Shown here: piece by piece, positions 35,560-44,419 of the stretch
How positions within the stretch are numbered: the stretch's first letter is position 1
Layout: the number at the start of each line of letters is the position of its first letter
Notes under the pieces: generated by a model
Seen by the model: only the letters and a program-made list of their open reading frames with translations
Databases searched by the model: none
What the model was told of the DNA's origin: nothing
Assembly: GCA_016710285.1 (NCBI GenBank)
Contig: JADJXR010000001.1
Span: 2,108,001-2,172,000 of the forward strand
Direction: 5' to 3'
Length of the DNA stretch: 64,000 bases
Origin: Chlorobiota bacterium
Lineage (GTDB): Bacteria > Bacteroidota > Ignavibacteria > OLB7
Position numbers and translations under genes: made by a program

Positions 35560-35602
35560 GCCAACAGTTATTCAAAACACACGATAAAAAGCGATAGAAC
35601 CA

Positions 35603-37306
35603 ATGGGTATCAACGGCTACAACGCTAACGGCCATGCCAGCGAAGGGGAACAACTGAGCTTCGATTTCTACGAAGCAAAATCTGCCTGGGAAAACGCAGC
35701 TGCGGCGGCAAAAACCACCGGATTTAAGCACACCTCCCTTTCCGGCGATGAGGTGCAACTGATGTACACCCCCGATGACGTGAAAGGGTGGGAGTACATG
35801 AAAAAATCCGGATTCCCGGGCGAATATCCCTTTACCCGTGGCGTTCACGCCAATATGTACCGGGGAAAAGTCTGGACCATGCGGCAATTTGCCGGGTTCG
35901 GCACCCCCGAGGACACCAACGAGCGGTTCAAATATCTGTTAGCCCACGGCCAAACCGGGCTTTCCACGGCGTTCGACCTTCCAACGCTGATGGGGCGCGA
36001 CTCCGACGACCCGATGTCGGAAGGGGAAGTTGGAATCTGCGGGGTGGCGGTAAGTTCGCTTGCTGATATGGAGCTGCTGTTCGACGGCATCCCCCTCGAC
36101 AAAGTCTCCACCTCGATGACCATTAACTCCCCGGCAATCATGGTGTTCGCCTACTACTTGGCGGTTGCCGAAAAACAGGGGGTTGCGTTCAATAAGCTGC
36201 GCGGCACGCTGCAGAATGATATTCTGAAGGAGTACATCGCCCAAAAGGAATATCTGTTCCCGCCGCGCCCATCGGTTCGGATTATTGCCGATATGATCGA
36301 GTGGTGCACCACCGAAGCGCCGCAATGGAACCCGGTATCCATCAGCGGATATCACATCCGCGAGGCCGGCTCGACCGCCGCACAAGAGCTTGCGTTCACC
36401 CTTGCCGACGGCTTTGCCTACGTGGAAGAATGCTTGGCCCGCGGGATGGATATTGATGCGTTTGCCCCACGGCTTAGCCATTTCTTCAACTCTCACATTG
36501 ACTTTTTCGAGGAGATCGCAAAATTCCGCGCCGCACGGCGGATTTATGCACGGCGGATGCGGGAAAAATATGGCGCGAAAAACCCGCGTTCCTGGATGCT
36601 CCGGTTCCACACGCAAACCGCCGGATGCAGCCTAACAGCGCAGCAGCCGGAGAACAACATCGTCCGCACCGCAATCGAGGCATTGGCGGCGGTGATTGGC
36701 GGAACGCAATCGCTGCACACCAACTCGATGGATGAAACGTTGGCGCTCCCTTCGGAAAAAGCGGTAAAAATCGCGCTACGCACGCAGCAAGTGATTGCGT
36801 ATGAGACAGGGGCAATAAATACCATTGATCCATTAGGCGGCAGTTATTACATTGAGGCGTTGACAGATAAAATCGAGGCCGAAGCGGAATCCTATTTCGA
36901 CCGGATTGAGGCTTTGGGTGGGGTGATCCCAGCAATTGAAATGGGATTTTTCCAGCGCGAGATTGCCGACGCGGCATACCGTTACCAGCGGGAATTAGAT
37001 GCCAAGGAAAAGATCATTGTTGGGGTGAACGATTTTGTGGAAGAGAACGAGAAAATAGACATCCCGATCCTGCAGATCACGAAGGATGTGGAGCAGAAGC
37101 AAGTTGCGCGGCTACGCGAACTACGCGCCAGCCGGAACATCGAGGGGGTGGAATCGGCATTGGCGGCGCTGCGTCAATCCGCCCAAGACGGCACCAACCT
37201 GATGCCCCGAGTCCTAGATTGCGCCCGCGCCTACGTCACCGTAGGCGAAATGTGCCGCCTACTGGAAGAAGTCTTTGGGATTTATGAGGAGCAGGTGGTG
37301 TTTTGA
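35603..37306 (+). CDS. Acyl-CoA (methylmalonyl-CoA) mutase large subunit, catalytic domain
   Basis: 567-residue B12-dependent carbon-skeleton mutase barrel, probably interconverting methylmalonyl-CoA and succinyl-CoA. Diagnostic blocks include EYPFTRGVHANMYRGKVWTM, STAFDLPTLMGRDSDDP, ISGYHIREAGSTAAQE and FHTQTAGCSLTAQQPENN. There is no C-terminal cobalamin-binding domain (no DxHxxG), so a separate small subunit must supply it; none is in the window. The exact substrate could also be isobutyryl- or ethylmalonyl-CoA. GC content matches the core genome up to its stop, where the AT-rich island begins. Confidence 0.9.
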   Translation: MGINGYNANGHASEGEQLSFDFYEAKSAWENAAAAAKTTGFKHTSLSGDEVQLMYTPDDVKGWEYMKKSGFPGEYPFTRGVHANMYRGKVWTMRQFAGFGTPEDTNERFKYLLAHGQTGLSTAFDLPTLMGRDSDDPMSEGEVGICGVAVSSLADMELLFDGIPLDKVSTSMTINSPAIMVFAYYLAVAEKQGVAFNKLRGTLQNDILKEYIAQKEYLFPPRPSVRIIADMIEWCTTEAPQWNPVSISGYHIREAGSTAAQELAFTLADGFAYVEECLARGMDIDAFAPRLSHFFNSHIDFFEEIAKFRAARRIYARRMREKYGAKNPRSWMLRFHTQTAGCSLTAQQPENNIVRTAIEALAAVIGGTQSLHTNSMDETLALPSEKAVKIALRTQQVIAYETGAINTIDPLGGSYYIEALTDKIEAEAESYFDRIEALGGVIPAIEMGFFQREIADAAYRYQRELDAKEKIIVGVNDFVEENEKIDIPILQITKDVEQKQVARLRELRASRNIEGVESALAALRQSAQDGTNLMPRVLDCARAYVTVGEMCRLLEEVFGIYEEQVVF

Positions 37307-37320
37307 GCACAATAAAGAAT

Positions 37321-38136
37321 ATGAAGACAACAAAAAATACTCCTGCTGTAAAAGATCAAGTTCGTGATTATTGGAATAATCAGCCTTGTGGGACGCAATT
37401 CACGGAAGCATTACCCTTCAGTAAAGAGTACTTTGCCAATATAGAAGAACACCGATATACGGTTGAGCCAGAAATTTTTTCTTTTGCTCAATTTACACGG
37501 TATCGCGAAAAAAAAATCTTAGAGGTCGGCACTGGTGCTGGAAGTGATTTTACTCAATGGGTAAGATCCGGTGCAAACGCTACAGGGATAGATGCTACAG
37601 AAGCCGGAGTTCAACATACTACTCAACGACTGCTTCTTGAAGGATTAAACAACTTTGAGTTGATAGTTGGAGATTGCGAAAAACTACCGTTCCCAGAGAA
37701 TACATTTGACCTTGTCTACAGCTGGGGAGTCATACACCACACCCCGAATACATGGGGTGCGTTATCAGAAATCATTCGTGTATGCAAACCGGGTGGTGAA
37801 ATTAAGGTGATGATTTATCATAGGCATTCATTGTTGTCTTTATTTTTTTGGGTTAAATACGCGTTGCTAAAAGGTAGGCCATGGAAGAGTCTATCTTGGT
37901 GTCTAAGTAATTATATGGAAAGTGTTGGAACTAAAGCCTATACGCGTAAAGAGGTTCAGAATTTTTTAATAAAGCAACCTGTAAATACGATCAAGATTAA
38001 TACCTATCTGACCTTCTATGATAGGCTTGAACGATTCGGAACAGCATATACTAAGATAGCTCAATGCCTTGCTTGGCTACTGGGAGGGAATAGGGTTGGA
38101 TGGTTTTTAACTATCCGTGCACAAAAAAACCAATAA
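37321..38136 (+). CDS. Class I SAM-dependent methyltransferase
   Basis: 271-residue AT-rich gene, first of the island. Motif I ILEVGTGAGSDF (about 66-77), an acidic loop GIDATEAG, motif with GDCEKLPFPENTFDLVYSWGVIHH and the post-motif CKPGGEIKVMIYH are typical of Rossmann methyltransferases of the UbiE/Methyltransf_11 type. The C-terminal part has two hydrophobic segments. ATG 37321 is preferred; a TTG at 37303 would overlap the mutase stop. The methylated substrate is unknown. Such genes with asnB often accompany surface polysaccharide loci, which is only a hint here. Confidence 0.85.
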   Translation: MKTTKNTPAVKDQVRDYWNNQPCGTQFTEALPFSKEYFANIEEHRYTVEPEIFSFAQFTRYREKKILEVGTGAGSDFTQWVRSGANATGIDATEAGVQHTTQRLLLEGLNNFELIVGDCEKLPFPENTFDLVYSWGVIHHTPNTWGALSEIIRVCKPGGEIKVMIYHRHSLLSLFFWVKYALLKGRPWKSLSWCLSNYMESVGTKAYTRKEVQNFLIKQPVNTIKINTYLTFYDRLERFGTAYTKIAQCLAWLLGGNRVGWFLTIRAQKNQ

Positions 38137-38183
38137 CGGTGCTCAAGCAAGGTTCAAAATACCCAACTCTTTATCCATCATCT

Positions 38184-38188
38184 GGAGG
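38184..38188 (+). promoter_or_regulatory. Shine-Dalgarno of the WD40 gene
   Basis: GGAGG lies five bases before ATG 38194. This is unlike the Shine-Dalgarno-poor core genes and fits the island being foreign. Confidence 0.7.
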
Positions 38189-38193
38189 TTGTC

Positions 38194-40881
38194 ATGAAAA
38201 AGGTTCTATACCTTGCGTTTTGGGGTCTTATCCTTTGCTCTTCGATTGCTCTAGGGCAGTTGCGAGTAGCATATCCAAATGGAAGTGAACAGTTAAAGGG
38301 AAAGGAACTGTGTACAATCCGCTGGGAAGGGGTTGACGCTATAACTAAGGTAGATATTGATTATAGTACAAACAGCGGGAATTCATGGACTCCGATTATA
38401 AACGGTGTAAATGGGCTTTCCTATAATTGGAAAGTGCCAAATATTAATAGTTCCCAGTGCTTGCTACGTGTTAAAACAGAGCAAAAGACATCCACTGCTG
38501 AGATAAAGGTATTTCAGGGTCATGGTAGCTATATAAATTCAGCATGTTTTGATAAGGCTGGGGGGCGGATAGCAACGAATAGCGATGACAATACAACACG
38601 GATATGGTCAATAACCACAGGTTTGACATTAGTGACATTGACGGGGCATAGTGGCGATGTGTACTGGTCGGAATTTAGCAGCGATGGGAGCAAGATCGTG
38701 ACCGGTAGCGATGATGGGACGGTGCGGTTGTGGGATGCAAATACAGGGACATTGTTACGGAAGATGGAGGGTCATACCTCGACGGTAACGCATGTGGCAT
38801 ATAATCCGAATGGGAACGAAGTTGCCAGTTCGAGTGATGATGGAACCGTGCGGATATGGAATGCGGCAACAGGGGAGTTAAAGACAACATTGAGGGGTCA
38901 CACGAATGGAGTCCATTCGGTAGCCTACAGCCGTGATGGGAGCATGTTGGTGACAGCGAGTCGTGATTTCACGGTCAAGCTATGGAAGGTTGGGACATGG
39001 GAATTGAAGCGAACGCTGGTAGGGCATACAGGTATGGTGAATTCAGCGGAGTTCAGCAATGATGGGAGCCTGGTTGTGAGTGCAGGACGAGACAACACGG
39101 CACGGGTATGGGATGCCGCGAGTGGGGAGTTAAAGGGGACGTATAGTCAATATGACACATGGTTATGGCATGCATCGTTTAGTCCGGATGGGAAGCGTGT
39201 TGTGACGGGTGATCGGGATGGATATGCGAAGATATGGGAAGTTGGAAGTGGTCAATTGGTGGATTCGTGGTATGCGCATGATGGGGAGGTAGGCTCGGCG
39301 TGGTATTCACCGGATGGGCTGAGTGTATTGACTGCGGCGAACGATCAGGTAGCTCGTTTATGGTCGTTAAGTTCCTCCAATGCTTCTGCTTCTGACACCT
39401 CCGATAACCTCTGGACTATTGTCTCAGGCCCTTCTATGCTGCGGGTTGTTCAACCAAATGGTGGAGAAACGCTAGTAGTCGGAGCAAACGCTGTAATTAA
39501 ATGGGAAGGTGTTTCAACCGAGGATAATGTAAAGATTGAGTACAGTACAAATAATGGAGAGAACTGGGCGATCGTTACTCCCAAGGCATCAGGGCTAAGT
39601 TATAATTGGAAAGTTCCTAGTACGGTAAGCACTAATTGCTTGCTAAAAATCTCCTTAGATGAGGATGCATCTGTCATGACTTTTCAGGGTCATGGTAGCT
39701 ATATAAATTCAGCATGTTTTGATAAGGCTGGGGGACGGATAGCAACGAATAGCGATGACAATACAACACGGATATGGTCAATAACCACAGGTTTGACATT
39801 AGTGACATTGACGGGGCATAGTGGCGATGTGTACTGGTCGGAATTTAGCAGCGATGGGAGCAAGATCGTGACCGGTAGCGATGATGGGACGGTGCGGTTG
39901 TGGGATGCAAATACAGGGACATTGTTACGGAAGATGGAGGGTCATACCTCGACGGTAACGCATGTGGCATATAATCCGAATGGGAACGAAGTTGCCAGTT
40001 CGAGTGATGATGGAACCGTGCGGATATGGAATGCGGCAACAGGGGAGTTAAAGACAACATTGAGGGGTCACACGAATGGAGTCCATTCGGTAGCCTACAG
40101 CCGTGATGGGAGCATGTTGGTGACAGCGAGTCGTGATTTCACGGTCAAGCTATGGAAGGTTGGGACATGGGAATTGAAGCGAACGCTGGTAGGGCATACA
40201 GGTATGGTGAATTCAGCGGAGTTCAGCAATGATGGGAGCCTGGTTGTGAGTGCAGGACGAGACAACACGGCACGGGTATGGGATGCCGCGAGTGGGGAGT
40301 TAAAGGGGACGTATAGTCAATATGACACATGGTTATGGCATGCATCGTTTAGTCCGGATGGGAAGCGTGTTGTGACGGGTGATCGGGATGGATATGCGAA
40401 GATATGGGAAGTTGGAAGTGGTCAATTGGTGGATTCGTGGTATGCGCATGATGGGGAGGTAGGCTCGGCGTGGTATTCACCGGATGGGCTGAGTGTATTG
40501 ACTGCGGCGAACGATCAGGTAGCTCGTTTGTGGTCGTTAAGTTCCTCCAATGCTTCTGCTTCTGACACCTCCGATAACCTCTGGACTATTGTCTCACCAT
40601 CATCATCAGTTGAAGATGATGATGCTATGCAATTAGTCAGTATTTACCCTAATCCATCATCAGATTATATAAGGGTAAAGGCAAATTTGGATTATCAGGT
40701 TATCGGCACATCAGTTAGACTTAAGATCGTGAATCTACTTGGCCAAATTATGGATATTGAATCTTTGGAAGGGAAAGAGGATATTTCGTTATCAACGACT
40801 CAATTACCTACCGGATTATATTACGTGGTCTTGGAAGGAGAGAAAGGTAAGATCACATACCCTTTCTCAATAGCACGATGA
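38194..40881 (+). CDS. Secreted protein with two identical WD40 propellers and T9SS sorting domain
   Basis: 895 residues. A signal peptide (KKVLYLAFWGLILCSSIALG) is followed by two modules. Each has an Ig/Ser-Thr-rich-like domain (LRVAYPNGSEQLKGKEL..; LRVVQPNGGETLVVG..) and then seven WD repeats (residues about 107-411 and 497-801), enough for one complete seven-bladed propeller each. The two propellers are identical in protein sequence, whereas the Ig-like domains have diverged. The C-terminal 80 residues (SIYPNPSSDYIRVKA, LPTGLYYVVLEGEKG) are a classic type A T9SS signal. It is AT-richer than the core and probably surface exposed; ligand unknown. Confidence 0.92.
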   Translation: MKKVLYLAFWGLILCSSIALGQLRVAYPNGSEQLKGKELCTIRWEGVDAITKVDIDYSTNSGNSWTPIINGVNGLSYNWKVPNINSSQCLLRVKTEQKTSTAEIKVFQGHGSYINSACFDKAGGRIATNSDDNTTRIWSITTGLTLVTLTGHSGDVYWSEFSSDGSKIVTGSDDGTVRLWDANTGTLLRKMEGHTSTVTHVAYNPNGNEVASSSDDGTVRIWNAATGELKTTLRGHTNGVHSVAYSRDGSMLVTASRDFTVKLWKVGTWELKRTLVGHTGMVNSAEFSNDGSLVVSAGRDNTARVWDAASGELKGTYSQYDTWLWHASFSPDGKRVVTGDRDGYAKIWEVGSGQLVDSWYAHDGEVGSAWYSPDGLSVLTAANDQVARLWSLSSSNASASDTSDNLWTIVSGPSMLRVVQPNGGETLVVGANAVIKWEGVSTEDNVKIEYSTNNGENWAIVTPKASGLSYNWKVPSTVSTNCLLKISLDEDASVMTFQGHGSYINSACFDKAGGRIATNSDDNTTRIWSITTGLTLVTLTGHSGDVYWSEFSSDGSKIVTGSDDGTVRLWDANTGTLLRKMEGHTSTVTHVAYNPNGNEVASSSDDGTVRIWNAATGELKTTLRGHTNGVHSVAYSRDGSMLVTASRDFTVKLWKVGTWELKRTLVGHTGMVNSAEFSNDGSLVVSAGRDNTARVWDAASGELKGTYSQYDTWLWHASFSPDGKRVVTGDRDGYAKIWEVGSGQLVDSWYAHDGEVGSAWYSPDGLSVLTAANDQVARLWSLSSSNASASDTSDNLWTIVSPSSSVEDDDAMQLVSIYPNPSSDYIRVKANLDYQVIGTSVRLKIVNLLGQIMDIESLEGKEDISLSTTQLPTGLYYVVLEGEKGKITYPFSIAR
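38511..39426 (+). repeat. First copy of a 916-bp near-identical internal duplication
   Basis: Matches 39681-40596 at an offset of 1170 bases. By eye only two differences were found (G/A within GGGGGRCGG near 38562, and A/G in CTCGTTTRTGG near 39359), both silent. It encodes the first seven-bladed WD40 propeller. Confidence 0.92.
39681..40596 (+). repeat. Second copy of the 916-bp duplication
   Basis: Encodes the second WD40 propeller, identical at protein level to the first. Sequence similarity stops sharply at both ends, where the flanking Ig-like modules and the sorting domain begin. Confidence 0.92.
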
Positions 40882-40897
40882 TCATAACCCATTAATG

Positions 40898-40940
40898 AGT
40901 AGAGCAGTTCGGTAGTAAAGCACTACTGAACTGCTCTACT
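40898..40940 (+). terminator. Long hairpin terminator after the WD40 gene
   Basis: AGTAGAGCAGTTCGGTAGT pairs with ACTACTGAACTGCTCTACT (19 positions, one G-U) around the loop AAAGC, followed by TAGTTT. It separates the WD40 gene from asnB. Confidence 0.85.
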
Positions 40941-40984
40941 TAGTTTCACTGAACTACTACCAACGAACGCATAAGCTAATCACC

Positions 40985-42898
40985 ATGTGTGGAATAGTCG
41001 GAATTGTTCACCCTACTAATACGAGTCGAATAGTAGATGAATCTGTTATTACCAGAATGACAGATAAAATTGCTCATAGAGGGCCAGATGATTCCGGCAT
41101 CTATATTTCTCAGAATAAAAAGGTAGGATTAGGATTCCGAAGATTATCCATCGTAGATTTAAGCTATGCTGGACATCAGCCGATGTCCGACGAATCTTTA
41201 AACTATTGGATGATATTTAATGGTGAAATCTATAACTACAAAGAAATAAAAAACGAATTGCTAAAAAAAGGATATAAATTCCGCTCAAATACAGATACTG
41301 AAGTTATTCTGAATGGATATATAGAATATGGAATTGATATTATATCCAAACTTAATGGAATGTTTGCTATAGCATTATGGGATGAGAAACAACAGATTCT
41401 ATATGTAGTTCGAGACAGATTAGGTATAAAGCCTTTGTATTTCTATTGTAAGAATAATTCGTTTGCTTTTGGCTCTGAAATTAAATCAATTATAGAATTT
41501 ATAGCGGATAAGCCAACTCTAAATCATCAAGCATTTGCAGATTACCTCACCTACCTAAGCTCTCCTCCAGTGATGTCATTTTTTAATGACATCAATAAAA
41601 TGATGCCAGGGCATATCATCGAATATAGTGTACGCACAGGTGATATGCGGCAATACGAATATTGGGATGTTCAAGCAACATCTACCCAAAGTGATAATAT
41701 TGAGCTTGATGAAGAAGACTACATAGAAAAAATTCGTTCGCTTTTGAAAGAATCAATACAAATGCAAATGATGGCTGATGTGCCATTCGGTGTTTTATTA
41801 TCAGGAGGTATTGATTCCTCGCTAAATGTTGCTTTGATGTCTGAAGTGTTGAATCAGCCTGTTGAAACTTTTTCAATTGGTACAAATTTTGGTGTAAAGT
41901 ATAATGAGTTCCAGTATGCTCGTCAGGTGGCCAGTCTGTACAAAACAAATCATCATGAAATTCTCATAGATGAGAAAGATGCCTTTAACTGTATAGATTC
42001 TTTGGTATGGCATTTGGATGAGCCTAATGCAGATCCTGTGTGCATTCCTCTATATCATCTAAGTAAATTTGTACGCCAATCAGGCACTATCGTTGTTCAA
42101 GTAGGAGAAGGATCTGATGAGCTGTTCAGTGGCTATCAGCATTATATTAGAGAGTATCAGTTCTATAATAAATTCTATAATGTGATGCCGAATTTTATAA
42201 GTAAAGGGGCTTATAATCTGTCGAATATGTTTTATAAGTATCACCCTATAACAGAGTATTTTAGAAGGTCGTTATATAATAACGGATCATTCATAGGCGG
42301 AGCTAGTACAGCAGGCTTTACCGAACATCTGAAGGGAGTAATGAATCTCTCTCTTAATACTGATCCTGCATCAAAGATCAGTGTTGATTATATGAATAAA
42401 GCTAAGGAAAAAAACTTTGATTACCTTAATCAAATGATCTATTTTGAACTTAAAAATAGACTTGCTGAACTATTACTTATGCGTGTTGATAAAATGTCCA
42501 TGGCTCATTCAATTGAGGCTCGTGTTCCGTTCTTAGATCATCGGTTAGTAGAATTAGCAATGAAGATCCCAGAGCAATTCAAAATTAAAAACAAGACACC
42601 TAAATATATACTGAAAAAAAGCTGCGAAGGAATACTCCCAAATTCGATAATTTATCGAAAAAAACAAGGATTTGCTGCGCCAATTTCAATATGGATGAAA
42701 GATGGAGAACTGGGAAAATATGCTGTGGATAATATCGTAAGTTCAAAGCTCGTATCTCAAAAAATAATCCCCCGAGATTTTGTTAAAAATCTCCATTATC
42801 GGCATTGTAAAGGCTATGAAGATCATAGTGAGCGGCTGTGGAGCTTGCTAATGGTTGCGCGATGGATAGATAAATTTGATGTTGGAATCGACAATTAA
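40985..42898 (+). CDS. asnB: Asparagine synthase (glutamine-hydrolysing)
   Basis: Makes asparagine, or amidates a cell-surface sugar or peptide, using glutamine and ATP. The 637 residues have an N-terminal Ntn glutaminase domain with nucleophile Cys2 (MCGIVGIV) and the conserved RRLSIVDL and NGEIYNY. The C-terminal synthase domain has the pyrophosphate loop LLSGGIDSS near 273 and the GEGSDELFSGY block. Its GC content is well under 40% by eye, far below the core genes. Paralogues of this type are frequent in polysaccharide clusters. The stop codon overlaps the 7-bp target duplication of the short element that follows. Confidence 0.93.
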   Translation: MCGIVGIVHPTNTSRIVDESVITRMTDKIAHRGPDDSGIYISQNKKVGLGFRRLSIVDLSYAGHQPMSDESLNYWMIFNGEIYNYKEIKNELLKKGYKFRSNTDTEVILNGYIEYGIDIISKLNGMFAIALWDEKQQILYVVRDRLGIKPLYFYCKNNSFAFGSEIKSIIEFIADKPTLNHQAFADYLTYLSSPPVMSFFNDINKMMPGHIIEYSVRTGDMRQYEYWDVQATSTQSDNIELDEEDYIEKIRSLLKESIQMQMMADVPFGVLLSGGIDSSLNVALMSEVLNQPVETFSIGTNFGVKYNEFQYARQVASLYKTNHHEILIDEKDAFNCIDSLVWHLDEPNADPVCIPLYHLSKFVRQSGTIVVQVGEGSDELFSGYQHYIREYQFYNKFYNVMPNFISKGAYNLSNMFYKYHPITEYFRRSLYNNGSFIGGASTAGFTEHLKGVMNLSLNTDPASKISVDYMNKAKEKNFDYLNQMIYFELKNRLAELLLMRVDKMSMAHSIEARVPFLDHRLVELAMKIPEQFKIKNKTPKYILKKSCEGILPNSIIYRKKQGFAAPISIWMKDGELGKYAVDNIVSSKLVSQKIIPRDFVKNLHYRHCKGYEDHSERLWSLLMVARWIDKFDVGIDN

Positions 42899-43061
42899 CA
42901 TGCTCACCTTACGCAGAATTTAGGAAGTGAATTATTGTCGGTTCAGGGGATCCGCCCTTACGGCAACAGGGTTCAGCATGAGTAACGAGCATTCTTAATG
43001 GAGCACCAAGGATGCCCAATTTCCCAGATACCGCTTGGTCTTGCGTAAGGTGAGTAACATG
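42896..43061. mobile_element. 152-bp MITE-like element with TIRs and 7-bp target duplication
   Basis: The element spans 42903-43054. Its ends CTCACCTTACGCA (42903-42915) and TGCGTAAGGTGAG (43042-43054) are perfect 13-bp terminal inverted repeats. The heptamer TAACATG flanks it directly on both sides (42896-42902 and 43055-43061), as expected for a target-site duplication. No transposase frame fits inside, so it should depend on a transposase elsewhere. It inserted across the asnB stop, which the duplication preserved. I cannot assign an IS family. Confidence 0.88.
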
Positions 43062-43082
43062 CTATCAAACACTGTCTAAACA

Positions 43083-43853
43083 ATGGAACCTATGCGTACA
43101 TCTTTACTGACGATCATCGTTCTGTTATTACCGGCGATGATTCTTGCCCAATCCCCCGACGAACCCTCCCAAAAAACAATCTATGTTACTGGGATGGCCG
43201 AGGCGGTGGTGGAGCCGGATGAGGCTTCCTTTCTGGTGCTGATCCAAACGAAGGATGTCAACATTGATTCCGCGCTTGGCAAAAATGCCAAAATCTGGGG
43301 GAAATTCCTTGACCTGATTCAGGAAATGGCGATCCCCTCCAGCCTTATCCAGTCCGACCGCGTGGACATTGAACCGGAGTACTTGGGGAAAACACCCGAG
43401 TACAGCATTGCACGCGGGAAAAGCTCCTACAAGGAAGAGGACGAACCTACGGTCCATGAGTACTCCGTGGAACGGCGCGTTGCCGTAACGCTGAAGGACT
43501 TGAACCGCTACACCGAGATGCTGGCCAAAATCTTAAAACTTGATCTGAAAATCAGTACCAACCCCATCATTCGCCTTTCCACCATTGACGCTAAGCGCGA
43601 GGAACTCCGCCTGGCCGCCATACGCAATGCAAAGGAGCGGGCCGTGTCGCTTGCTGCTGAAATTGGTGCGGGGGTTGGCGATGCTGTCTATATCCGCGAA
43701 CGGGACGGGGCAGGGGGATACGATGAGGAGGATTATGCCAGCATTGCAGCGTTGCGCTCCGGCGATATGGCATCGGCCAGCAGAAGCATCACTCCTGGAA
43801 AACTTACGGTCCGCTACGCAGTTACGGTGGTTTTTGAGCTGGTGAAAAAATAA
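43083..43853 (+). CDS. SIMPL-domain (DUF541) periplasmic protein
   Basis: 256-residue exported protein with signal peptide (RTSLLTIIVLLLPAMILAQ) and a SIMPL/DUF541 domain. Landmarks are IYVTGMAEAVVEPDEASFLV near the start, DRVDIEPEYL, and the C-terminal AIRNAKERAVSLAAEIGAGVGD and LTVRYAVTVVFEL strands. E. coli YggE is a known relative of unclear function, linked to oxidative stress. ATG 43092 is an equally good start. Its base composition is close to that of the core genome, so it marks the end of the island. Confidence 0.85.
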   Translation: MEPMRTSLLTIIVLLLPAMILAQSPDEPSQKTIYVTGMAEAVVEPDEASFLVLIQTKDVNIDSALGKNAKIWGKFLDLIQEMAIPSSLIQSDRVDIEPEYLGKTPEYSIARGKSSYKEEDEPTVHEYSVERRVAVTLKDLNRYTEMLAKILKLDLKISTNPIIRLSTIDAKREELRLAAIRNAKERAVSLAAEIGAGVGDAVYIRERDGAGGYDEEDYASIAALRSGDMASASRSITPGKLTVRYAVTVVFELVKK

Positions 43854-43894
43854 TCGGCGCAACGTGGAGCGCGACCCCTGCTGCTCCTAAATAC

Positions 43895-43936
43895 AGAACG
43901 GGAGCCTAATAACCATTAGGCTCCCGTTCTATTTCT
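43895..43936 (+). terminator. Terminator after the SIMPL gene
   Basis: A perfect 16-bp stem, AGAACGGGAGCCTAAT / ATTAGGCTCCCGTTCT, around the tetraloop AACC, followed by ATTTCT. Confidence 0.9.
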
Positions 43937-44351
43937 AAGATGCCGCATCAGCATTGTCTTGTCATCGTTCGGTCGTACAGTCCATTCGCGGTCCTAACTG
44001 ACGTTGCATCTTGTTCTGTTGGTACGGCTGTCGTCTGCTGCGCTCTCTCCTTGCGCTGTCCTTTCTCTCTCTCTCGATCTATGTGGTGGGTTGTTGTATG
44101 AAGGTTTTGGCGGAGGCGATGAATAACGTGTACCATAGTTCCATTACGCTGTCCCGTTCATCATTCGCTCTCTGTTCTCTCTCATGTAGTGCTGAGTATT
44201 CCGAGGTAGTCATCATCATAACCTCCGCCAAGAACGTTCTGATCTATGTTCAAGGTACTCTGTTCTGTACCGGCTTCAAGGGGGACAACGGCACGGGGAG
44301 CGGAAAGGTTAGCGGCTGTAAGAAAAAAAAAATGTAAGACCCCAAAACAAT

Positions 44352-44381
44352 GCAGGCATGGGGTGGTTTCCCCATGCCTGC
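44352..44381 (-). terminator. Terminator of icd
   Basis: A perfect 12-bp stem, GCAGGCATGGGG / CCCCATGCCTGC, with a six-base loop. On the minus strand it is followed by ATTGTTTTGG. It lies 38 bases beyond the icd stop. Confidence 0.85.
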
Positions 44382-44419
44382 TGTTGCCGTGCTGAGCGGC
44401 TGCAAAGTGGCTGTATGGC

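Larger units (their letters stand above)
35297..35602. other. 306-base divergent intergenic region
   Basis: Lies between the SBBP gene (leftward) and the mutase (rightward). It holds one -7 box for each direction (35355-35362 and 35553-35559). No other feature is evident. Confidence 0.7.
43854..44419. other. 566-base gene-poor region between SIMPL gene and icd
   Basis: Contains two terminators (43895-43936 and 44352-44381). The middle (about 43940-44340) is unlike either flank, with CT-rich runs (CTTTCTCTCTCTCTCG near 44061) and a short A10 tract near 44322. Open frames of about 100 codons cross it but lack convincing starts, signals or similarity; I see no tRNA or known RNA. A small RNA cannot be excluded. 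Confidence 0.6.

Noticed and set aside
42903..43054. Terminator of asnB
   Set aside because: The inverted repeats are 126 bases apart with a 7-bp flanking direct duplication, which fits a transposable element rather than a hairpin terminator.
44011..44337. 108-codon frame with hydrophobic start (MFCWYGCRLLRSLLAL)
   Set aside because: The remainder is low-complexity and Ser/Cys-rich, ends in a poly-lysine from an A tract, and has no supporting context.
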